A stretch of DNA of 64,000 bases from Flavitalea sp966112615 (GTDB lineage Bacteria > Bacteroidota > Bacteroidia > Chitinophagales > Chitinophagaceae). The translations under genes and the position numbers were made by a program. Shown piece after piece: positions 26,375-33,110 of this stretch. The DNA lies in contig CBHWDO010000002.1 in assembly GCA_966112615.1 (NCBI GenBank), forward strand, positions 248,001-312,000, read 5' to 3'. Position 1 is the first letter of the stretch; every line of letters begins with the position of its first letter. The notes beneath the pieces were generated by a model that was not told where the DNA came from, searched no databases, and saw only the letters and a list, made by a program, of their open reading frames with translations.

Positions 26375-26923
26375 TTAATTGTTCAATATAAATTCTTCGA
26401 TTTTTTTTACGGCATGGTGGTAGGAGGCTTTCAGGGCTCCTTCCGAAGTGCCAAGCACCCGGCTCATTTCCTCGTAAGGCATTTCGTCGAAATACCTTAA
26501 AGTGAACACAAGTTTCTGTTTTTCAGGCAGTTTCTGGATAGCCAGCTGAAGTTTCCACTCCAGTCTTTTGGCATCAAAATTTTCATCTGCCTTTATCTTA
26601 TTGGAAAGAATTTCTTCGTGCTGGTCGTAGGAAATGGCTTTTTTCTTCTTTTGGTTATCCAGGAAAGTCAGGCACTCATTGGTGGCGATCCTGTAAAGCC
26701 AGGTATAAAGCTGGCTATCTTCCCGGAAATTATCCAATCCTTTCCAGGCCTTGATAAAAACGTTTTGAAGGATATCGTTCGAGTCTTCGTGATCCACTAC
26801 CATCCTTCGGATATGCCAGTACAATCGTTCCTGGTATCTCTTCAGGATGGTGGTGAATGCAGCTTCCCTGGTAACAGGGTTGCGAAATTCCTGCAGTAAT
26901 TGAGAATCTGTGAAATTATTCAT
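26375..26923 (-). CDS. ECF-type RNA polymerase sigma factor
   Basis: 182 aa with sigma region 2 (residues 25-95: DHEDSNDILQNVFIKAWKGLDNFREDSQLYTWLYRIATNECL) and region 4 (about 125-180: LPEKQKLVFTLRYFDEMPYEEMSRVLGTSEGALKASYHHAVKKIEEF). The ATG is only 2 bp after the galE stop codon, so it is transcribed with rfbA-galE and followed by a probable anti-sigma factor and a Spy-like protein. Confidence 0.94.
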   Translation of the reverse strand: MNNFTDSQLLQEFRNPVTREAAFTTILKRYQERLYWHIRRMVVDHEDSNDILQNVFIKAWKGLDNFREDSQLYTWLYRIATNECLTFLDNQKKKKAISYDQHEEILSNKIKADENFDAKRLEWKLQLAIQKLPEKQKLVFTLRYFDEMPYEEMSRVLGTSEGALKASYHHAVKKIEEFILNN

Positions 26924-26925
26924 GC

Positions 26926-27981
26926 TTAATTCAGGTCAGCAGCTTTATTCTGGTAAAACTGCTCGTCAACTTTCAGTTTCTGTTCCCATTTCCATGCCGT
27001 CGCCATCATATCATCAAGGGAATATTTCAATGTCCATCCTAACGAATTAACAGCGTATTCATTGTTCGCATAAATGGCGATCACATCACCGGGTCTCCTG
27101 GGGCCTATCTTGTAATTAAGCTGAACTCCCGATACTTTTTCGAATGCTTTGATGGCTTCCAGTACGCTTACACCATTTCCGCTTCCAAGGTTAAACACCT
27201 CGCATCTCTTGGTTGATTTATTATCCAGGAGAAGATCCATGGCCAGTGTATGGGCATGCGATATGTCGCAAACATGGATATAATCCCTGATACAGGAACC
27301 ATCTCTTGTTGGATAGTCATTGCCATGTACCAATAGCTGAGGGATCTTTCCGATGGCTGTTTGCGTAATAGCCGGAACAAGGTTGGCAGGTTTTCCTAAA
27401 GGCATTTCGCCGATATGTGCTGAAGGGTGTGCTCCAACCGGGTTAAAATATCGAAGCAACACGCATTGTGTTGGGTTTGCTTTAGAGAATTCGTTGATGA
27501 TCTGTTCTCCCATTTGCTTGGTATAGCCATAAGGCGATTCAGCAGGTTTGGGAGGAGTAGCTTCTGTAACCGGGATCTGGTCTGGGTTACCGTACACTGT
27601 ACAGGATGAAGAAAATACAAAATAAGGTATGTTGAATTCCTGAACGCATTTCAGCAGGTTGATCAGGGATACCAGGTTATTTTCAAAATACATCAACGGC
27701 TGTTCCACAGATTCTCCTACGGCTTTATATGCTGCGAAGTGGATGATGCCGGAGATGTCTTCATTTTCCTGGAAGATGGCAAATGTGTCGTCGAAATTGC
27801 AGAGATCAACTTTATAGTTCTTGACTTTCTTACCTGTGATCTTTTCAACTCCCTCCAGGATCCTTGCACTGGAGCGTGAGTTATTGTCGACAGAGATCAC
27901 TTCATATCCATTCTCAATCAGATCAACCAGGGTGTGCGATCCTATGTATCCACATCCGCCGGTCACCATTACTTTTTTCAT
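26926..27981 (-). CDS. galE: UDP-glucose 4-epimerase
   Basis: 351-aa extended short-chain dehydrogenase interconverting UDP-glucose and UDP-galactose for surface polysaccharide or galactose metabolism. The NAD motif is TGGCGYIGSHT (7-17), catalytic Ser in FSSSCTVYG, and YGYTKQMGE contains the YxxxK pair. Follow-on words are RYFNPVGAHPS and RDYIHVCDIS. It lies 14 bp downstream of rfbA and 2 bp upstream of the ECF sigma gene. Confidence 0.95.
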   Translation of the reverse strand: MKKVMVTGGCGYIGSHTLVDLIENGYEVISVDNNSRSSARILEGVEKITGKKVKNYKVDLCNFDDTFAIFQENEDISGIIHFAAYKAVGESVEQPLMYFENNLVSLINLLKCVQEFNIPYFVFSSSCTVYGNPDQIPVTEATPPKPAESPYGYTKQMGEQIINEFSKANPTQCVLLRYFNPVGAHPSAHIGEMPLGKPANLVPAITQTAIGKIPQLLVHGNDYPTRDGSCIRDYIHVCDISHAHTLAMDLLLDNKSTKRCEVFNLGSGNGVSVLEAIKAFEKVSGVQLNYKIGPRRPGDVIAIYANNEYAVNSLGWTLKYSLDDMMATAWKWEQKLKVDEQFYQNKAADLN

Positions 27982-27995
27982 GTTGTGTTAATTGG

Positions 27996-28862
27996 TTATT
28001 GTTCTTTAACAAGGTTTAAGATGTACTGGCCATAACCGCTTTTCAGCAGCGGTTGTGCGATACTGATCAGCTGTTCTTTTGTGATAAATCCTTTTCGATA
28101 AGCGATCTCTTCGAGACAGGCGATTTTAATACCCTGGCGTTGTTCGATAACCTGAACAAATTGAGCAGCCTGCATCAGGGAATCAAAAGTTCCTGTATCC
28201 AGCCACGCTGTACCACGATCCAGGATGGAAACCTTTAATTTTCCCCTCTTAAGGTATTCAATATTTACATCAGTGATCTCATATTCTCCTCTTGGACTAG
28301 GTTTTAATTTCTTTGCGATGTCTACAACATCATTGTCGTAAAAGTATAGGCCAGGAACAGCATAATTGCTTTTCGGTTGCTGTGGTTTTTCTTCAATAGA
28401 GATCACCTTTTGATCCTTGTTGAATTCAACCACACCATATCTTTCAGGATCGCTAACGTGATAAGCATAGACTATGCCACCATTAGGGTTGGTATTTTTA
28501 GACAGTTGTTCTCCAAGACCTGCTCCATAAAAGATATTATCTCCAAGAACAAGCGCCACAGAGTCGTTGCCAATAAATTCTTCACCAATTACAAATGCCT
28601 GTGCCAGGCCATTAGGCTGCGGTTGTTCGGCATAAGTAAATTTGAGTCCCCACTGGGAACCATCGCCAAGCAGTCTCTTAAACTGCGGAAGATCATGAGG
28701 AGTGGAAATGATGAGGATCTCGTTGATACCTGCCAGCATGAGGGTTGAAAGGGGGTAGTAGATCATGGGCTTGTCGTACACCGGCATGATCTGTTTGCTG
28801 ATTGCATAGGTAATAGGGTGGAGTCTTGTGCCTGATCCGCCGGCAAGGATAATTCCTTTCAT
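27996..28862 (-). CDS. rfbA: Glucose-1-phosphate thymidylyltransferase
   Basis: 288 aa; makes dTDP-glucose from glucose-1-phosphate and dTTP, the first step to dTDP-rhamnose. Landmarks: GIILAGGSGTRLHPIT (3-18), KQIMPVYDKPMIYYPLSTLMLAGI, LVLGDNIFYG, ISIEEKPQQPKSNYAVPGLYFYDN and RGTAWLDTGTFDSL. The other dTDP-rhamnose genes (rfbB, C, D) are not in the window, so this copy stands apart from them. Confidence 0.96.
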   Translation of the reverse strand: MKGIILAGGSGTRLHPITYAISKQIMPVYDKPMIYYPLSTLMLAGINEILIISTPHDLPQFKRLLGDGSQWGLKFTYAEQPQPNGLAQAFVIGEEFIGNDSVALVLGDNIFYGAGLGEQLSKNTNPNGGIVYAYHVSDPERYGVVEFNKDQKVISIEEKPQQPKSNYAVPGLYFYDNDVVDIAKKLKPSPRGEYEITDVNIEYLKRGKLKVSILDRGTAWLDTGTFDSLMQAAQFVQVIEQRQGIKIACLEEIAYRKGFITKEQLISIAQPLLKSGYGQYILNLVKEQ

Positions 28863-29247
28863 AATGGTTAATGATTTTTAATCGGCAGCAAGGTAGGGAA
28901 TTTGGGAGAAGGGGCGAAGAGGGGAAGTGAGGAAGTGGAGACGTGGAGACATGGAAGACTTGGAATACACGGAATACATGGAATACGCAGAATACGCAGA
29001 ATACGCGGAATACATGGAATGCTGCCCTTCAATTACCCTCTGTGCCTCTGTGTCTCATTTTCCTCTGTGAAATATTGTTTGAGGAACTATGGAGTTATGT
29101 TATTACCCGCGTGTGAACATCCTTAATAATATTCACAGAGAAATATGAGGCACGGAGGCACGGAGAAAACCAGAAAAGAAAAGACCGCTAAACCAGCGGC
29201 CTCTTCCATGTATTCTGTGTTTTCTGTGTATTCCGTGTATTCTCTAT
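28863..29247. repeat. 385-bp gap of dispersed intergenic repeats between PiT and rfbA genes
   Basis: Contains GGAAGTGGAGACGTGGAGACATGG (split units) and GGAATACATGG/GCAGAATAC tandem units at about 28915-29020, and an inverted pair of the CCTCTGTGCCTCTGTG type (29039-29075 against 29131-29165). A terminator hairpin (29183-29201) and GTGTATTCC-type units (29205-29245) complementary to the first block follow. The rfbA promoter is expected near 28863-28900. No gene is seen. Confidence 0.75.
29170..29201 (-). terminator. Intrinsic terminator of the PiT operon
   Basis: On the minus strand GGCCGCT-GGTTT-AGCGGTC is followed by TTTTCTTTTC. It lies 46 bp after the PiT stop codon. Confidence 0.8.
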
Positions 29248-30912
29248 TTACAGAAACAAATGAATTATAAAATACGCTATCCCCGCCAGTATCGCTGATA
29301 CCGGGATTGTCAGAATCCAGGCCCAGAGCAGGTTTACCGTCACTCCCCATCTTACAGCGGAGAGTCGCTTGGTTGCACCAACACCAATGATCGAACCGGT
29401 GATGGTATGTGTGGTTGAAACCGGTATACCCATTTGTTCAGTCAGGAATAAGGTTGTAGCACCTGCAGTTTCAGCACTTACCCCTTCAAGCGGTGTAACC
29501 TTGGTGATCTTGGATCCCATGGTCTTTACGATCTTCCAACCTCCACTCAATGTTCCCAAACCAATCGCAACGTAACAGGAGATAGGCACCCAGTCAGGCA
29601 TATTCTTAATATCTAAAATATCACCATTCGCGACCAGTGCCGCAGCAATGATACCCATTACCTTTTGTGCATCGTTACCACCATGACCAATACTGAATGC
29701 TGCAGAAGATAACAGCTGCAAACGTTTGAACATTTTGGCGGTTCTCAATGCACTTGGTTCCTTGATCTTCTCAGTATAGATAAATGCAAGAGCAAACAAC
29801 AGGAAAACCGCGATCATCGCATATCTCAGTACCCTGTTATCAGCCTTATTAAATTCCTTGTAAAGATCACTTTCAACATTTACACTGACTGTTTTCCTTA
29901 GATCATCAATATGAACCGGTGCAACAGGATACTTTGCCAGCATAGCCTGTATCATTCCTTCATGACCCAATTCATGATATTTCTTAGTGATGGGTTTCAA
30001 AGAATCAACAGCCGCAACAGCTAAATTATAATCTCCTTCCTTTGCAGGATTTCTTCTTGCCTGTGCTTTTAACTGGTCTACTTTAAAGAATACTCCCAAC
30101 TGATCTCCAAGCTTGGAAACTTCAAGATCCTTAAGGTCGGTATTGCTCATGATCCCTTTCACTGCTTCATCCGCACCTTTGTTTTCATATACTTTGAAAT
30201 AAGGAGTCGCAATGTCAAGATTCTTCTGTGCCTTCGCCAGCTTTTCCTGGTTTTTGGCAAGGTCTGCAGCTTTCTTTGGGTCAGCAACTTCCTTTGAATA
30301 CTTTTCTACCCTCAGGTATTTTGCAAAGTTCTCTTCAAGTTTATTTGCCTGGAAATGCGCAAAGGCAAACCAGATCCCGGCTGCAAATCCTACCAGTATC
30401 AAGGCTTTCCACCATGTTCTCCTGTTCACAAATACGAAGGTGAAGATCATGGAGATCAGCATACCGAGCAATGGTGCAAGGAAAATGAATAGAATGGTCT
30501 TAAGAACTTTTCCGCTATCGATGATCTCGGCAAGTGGCATCCAGCCTTTAGTGATCACTGCATGCGTTATAGCAGCTCCTGCAAATCCACCGATAAGGGT
30601 ATGTGATGATGAAGAAGGAATACCATACCACCAGGTTAGCAGGTTCCAGAATATTGCAGCTATCAAACCTGCAAGGATCACATATAAAGTGATGTATTCT
30701 TTTTGAACAGTCTTTCCGATGGTATTTGCAACGGCGTGATCTTTAAAAATAAAATATGCCGCAACGTTAAACATAGCTGCCCATAATACCGCCTGGAATG
30801 GAGTGAGTACCTTGGTTGAAACGATGGTTGCTATTGAGTTTGCCGCATCGTGAAAACCGTTGATGTAGTCGAATATCAATGCTAACGCAATGATGATGAT
30901 CAATAATGTCAT
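29248..30912 (-). CDS. PiT-family inorganic phosphate transporter
   Basis: 554-aa inner-membrane phosphate:cation symporter. Both PiT signature copies are present: FDYINGFHDAANSIATIVSTK near the N-terminus and SIGHGGNDAQKVMGIIAAAL near residue 405. The membrane blocks contain WWYGIPSSSSHTLIGGFAG and MGIPVSTTHTITGSIIGVG. The two halves are separated by a large hydrophilic, helix-rich insertion (about residues 195-360), longer than in E. coli PitA. It follows the DUF47 partner gene by 15 bp on the same strand. Confidence 0.95.
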   Translation of the reverse strand: MTLLIIIIALALIFDYINGFHDAANSIATIVSTKVLTPFQAVLWAAMFNVAAYFIFKDHAVANTIGKTVQKEYITLYVILAGLIAAIFWNLLTWWYGIPSSSSHTLIGGFAGAAITHAVITKGWMPLAEIIDSGKVLKTILFIFLAPLLGMLISMIFTFVFVNRRTWWKALILVGFAAGIWFAFAHFQANKLEENFAKYLRVEKYSKEVADPKKAADLAKNQEKLAKAQKNLDIATPYFKVYENKGADEAVKGIMSNTDLKDLEVSKLGDQLGVFFKVDQLKAQARRNPAKEGDYNLAVAAVDSLKPITKKYHELGHEGMIQAMLAKYPVAPVHIDDLRKTVSVNVESDLYKEFNKADNRVLRYAMIAVFLLFALAFIYTEKIKEPSALRTAKMFKRLQLLSSAAFSIGHGGNDAQKVMGIIAAALVANGDILDIKNMPDWVPISCYVAIGLGTLSGGWKIVKTMGSKITKVTPLEGVSAETAGATTLFLTEQMGIPVSTTHTITGSIIGVGATKRLSAVRWGVTVNLLWAWILTIPVSAILAGIAYFIIHLFL

Positions 30913-30927
30913 ATTGATGGGGTACTA

Positions 30928-31575
30928 TTAAGCGTATTTGATTATGATTGATTCGATCACGTTTGCAGCGTCTTCACATTTATCGGTAACGATCTCCATT
31001 ACCTGGTAAATTTCACGCTTCTTGATCACTTCTTTCGCATCAGGTTCTGTTTCAAAAAGACGGTCAATACTCTGATCAAACACATCATCAGCCTGGTTCT
31101 CGATACTGTTTACTTTTACAAGTGCTTCTGTGATATTGCGCATGTTTTTCATGTTGCGCAATTCCTTCACAGCAATTCTAACCTGGTCGCAGCTCTGCTG
31201 AATCAGCTCAGCCATTTTCTGTATACCGGGATCGTTAGGATTGACTTTGTAAAAGTTGATCTTCTTTGCAGAAGCATAAATATAATCGGAGATATCATCG
31301 AGTGCAGTAGCGAGGTAGTGGATGTCTTCACGATCAAATGGAGTTATAAAATTTCTTCCCAATTCAGTGAAGATCTTATGTGTGAGTTCATCGTTCACAT
31401 GTTCCAGGTCTTCCACCCGGGTGATCAAGGCACTTCTTTTTTCGAAGGCCGGTTCTTTAACTACTTCATGCATCAACACGCCCATTTGTGCCATGGTGTC
31501 TGCTACTTCTTCAAACAGGGAATAAAAAACCCTGTCTTTAGGCATGAAGATTTTAAGGATGGAGTTCAAAGCCAT
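30928..31575 (-). CDS. DUF47/PhoU-like phosphate transport accessory protein
   Basis: 215-aa all-helical cytosolic protein of the DUF47 family (distant PhoU relatives), normally encoded next to PiT transporters and thought to regulate them. Landmarks: FYSLFEEVADTMAQMG, RVEDLEHVNDELTHKIF, the metal-binding-like TPFDREDIHYLATALDDISDYIYASAKK and TDKCEDAANVIESI. First gene of the PiT operon, divergent from the OprO/OprP-type porin. Confidence 0.93.
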   Translation of the reverse strand: MALNSILKIFMPKDRVFYSLFEEVADTMAQMGVLMHEVVKEPAFEKRSALITRVEDLEHVNDELTHKIFTELGRNFITPFDREDIHYLATALDDISDYIYASAKKINFYKVNPNDPGIQKMAELIQQSCDQVRIAVKELRNMKNMRNITEALVKVNSIENQADDVFDQSIDRLFETEPDAKEVIKKREIYQVMEIVTDKCEDAANVIESIIIKYA

Positions 31576-31592
31576 AACTGATGAAATTTTCG

Positions 31593-31600
31593 CAAAATTA
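31593..31600 (-). promoter_or_regulatory. -7 element of the DUF47-PiT operon
   Basis: Minus strand TAATTTTG, a perfect TAnnTTTG, 17 bp before the start codon. Upstream sequence has TTAAG words but no 11-bp array in the phase seen at the other phosphate genes. Confidence 0.55.
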
Positions 31601-31637
31601 GTTCTATCCTTAAGGGCTTAACAGTAAATTAAATTTG

Positions 31638-31682
31638 GTAATAATTTCTTAACATAGCCCCTTTGCTAAGAAATTACCTTTG
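31638..31682 (+). promoter_or_regulatory. Putative Pho-box promoter of the OprO/OprP-type porin
   Basis: Heptamers GTAATAA (31638), TTAACAT (31649) and a degenerate CCTTTGC (31660) are spaced exactly 11 bp apart. The last is followed by 8 bp and a perfect -7 element TACCTTTG (31675-31682). The phase and 8-bp gap match the arrays at 33009, 37871, 39828 and 39896. An activator bound here would occupy the -33 position, as PhoB does in E. coli. Confidence 0.6.
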
Positions 31683-31703
31683 CCGGCGTATTAATTGAAA
31701 ATT

Positions 31704-33005
31704 ATGAAAAGGTTATTTCTCTTGCTGGTTATTGTTGTTGGATATGGATTTGAAGAGGTTAAGGCTCAATTCCTGATTGAGATGATCGATACCTCCAGCG
31801 AATCAGGTAAGGGTAAATGGGCCATGTTCAAAAAGTATGATAATCTGTCTATTACAGGATATTTTCAACCTCAGTTCCAGGTCATTCAAGAAAAAGGTGC
31901 CCCCTCCTATAATGGTGGAAACTTTCCTGCACAGGTAAACAACCGTTTCATGATCCGCAGGGGACGTATCCGTTTTGATTATGCTCATTTCACTGATGAG
32001 GGAAAGCCTTCAGCGCAGTTTGTAATGCAATTCGATGGTACAGAAAGAGGTGTAAACATCCGCGATTTCTGGGGCCGCATCTATGAGAATAAACTGGAAC
32101 TATTTTCTTTTACCACGGGTATGTTTGCAAGACCTTTTGGTTACGAGATCAACCTTTCTTCCGGTGTGAGAGAAACTCCCGAAAGAGGAAGGATGTCGCA
32201 GATCCTTATGAAAACAGAACGCGACCTGGGTGTGATGGCTTCCTTCGAACCAAGAAAAAAGAATCATCCTTTAAGAAAGCTGAAGTGGGACCTGGGAGTG
32301 TTTAATGGACAGGGACTGGCTGGTCCTTCGGAGTTTGATTCCTATAAAGATATTATATCAAGGCTTTCTCTGAAGCCAGTAAACCTTTCAAAAGAACTAA
32401 CAGTTGCAGGCGGTCTTTCATTATTGTATGGCAACATAGCCAACAATTCCAAATACATATATAATATGACAGAGAAGAATGGCAAGCCTGTATTCCAGGT
32501 GGATTCCTCTGCTTCAAATTATGCCGCTAAATCGCCCAGGAGGTATTATGGTTCGGATGTTCAATTCAAATTGAAACATAAATGGGGGGCTACAGAATTG
32601 AGAGGAGAGTATTGGTGGGGAACACAGACTGCAACAAAGAACAATACTGAAACACCCGGCGAATTCATCGAGAATACCCCTTTCTACACCCGGAAATTCA
32701 GTGGTGCCTTTGTTTACCTTTTACAGAATATCATTAATAAGAAACACCAGGTGGGTATCAAATATGATTTCTACGATCCTAATACCAATCTGAAAGGAAC
32801 AGAGATTTCGGACCCTACAGCGGGTCACACTCTTGCAAATATTAAATTCTCCACCATCACCGTTGGATATAATCATTATTTCAGTGAGCATCTGAAAATG
32901 TTTTTATGGTATGACTTCGTAAAGAATGAATCGACCCAATTGAATGATTATACAGGAGATATTAGAGATAATGTTTTCACCTGCCGCATTCAGTATACTT
33001 TCTAG
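31704..33005 (+). CDS. OprO/OprP-type phosphate-selective porin
   Basis: 433 aa from the ATG at 31704 (the frame extends three codons upstream to a TTG). Signal peptide MKRLFLLLVIVVGYGFEEVKAQ. The porin O/P pattern is seen in ITGYFQPQFQVIQEKG, FMIRRGRIRFDYAHFTDEGKPSAQFVMQFDGTERGVNIRDFWGRIYENKLELFSFTTGMFARPFGYE and a C-terminal strand ending FTCRIQYTF. It forms an outer-membrane channel, probably for phosphate or polyphosphate. It is divergent from the DUF47-PiT operon and carries a proposed Pho box. Confidence 0.9.
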   Translation: MKRLFLLLVIVVGYGFEEVKAQFLIEMIDTSSESGKGKWAMFKKYDNLSITGYFQPQFQVIQEKGAPSYNGGNFPAQVNNRFMIRRGRIRFDYAHFTDEGKPSAQFVMQFDGTERGVNIRDFWGRIYENKLELFSFTTGMFARPFGYEINLSSGVRETPERGRMSQILMKTERDLGVMASFEPRKKNHPLRKLKWDLGVFNGQGLAGPSEFDSYKDIISRLSLKPVNLSKELTVAGGLSLLYGNIANNSKYIYNMTEKNGKPVFQVDSSASNYAAKSPRRYYGSDVQFKLKHKWGATELRGEYWWGTQTATKNNTETPGEFIENTPFYTRKFSGAFVYLLQNIINKKHQVGIKYDFYDPNTNLKGTEISDPTAGHTLANIKFSTITVGYNHYFSEHLKMFLWYDFVKNESTQLNDYTGDIRDNVFTCRIQYTF

Positions 33006-33008
33006 GGC

Positions 33009-33088
33009 AGTTAACATTGGGTTAATATTGCGGTCATGATTCCTTAATACTGCCGTTACATTGCCGTAACATTGCCCGGGTAATTTTG
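33009..33088 (+). promoter_or_regulatory. Six-unit 11-bp Pho-box array and -7 element upstream of the TonB receptor
   Basis: Six consecutive 11-mers begin at 33009, 33020, 33031, 33042, 33053 and 33064: AGTTAACATTG, GGTTAATATTG, CGGTCATGATT, CCTTAATACTG, CCGTTACATTG, CCGTAACATTG. The heptamer GTAACAT of the last unit is followed by 8 bp and a perfect -7 element TAATTTTG (33081-33088). The 7+4 bp period is the same as in proteobacterial Pho boxes. This is the clearest array in the window. Confidence 0.75.
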
Positions 33089-33110
33089 CGCTACAATTAA
33101 ATATTAAGTT

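Noticed and set aside
28940..29010. CRISPR-like spacing of GGAATAC units
   Set aside because: The units are 8-12 bp, irregular and without unique spacers of constant length, and no cas genes are near. It is a minisatellite.
31600..31640. Pho-box array for the DUF47-PiT operon
   Set aside because: TTAAG words are present upstream of its -7 element but spaced 8 bp apart and not in the 8-bp/11-bp phase found at the other promoters.
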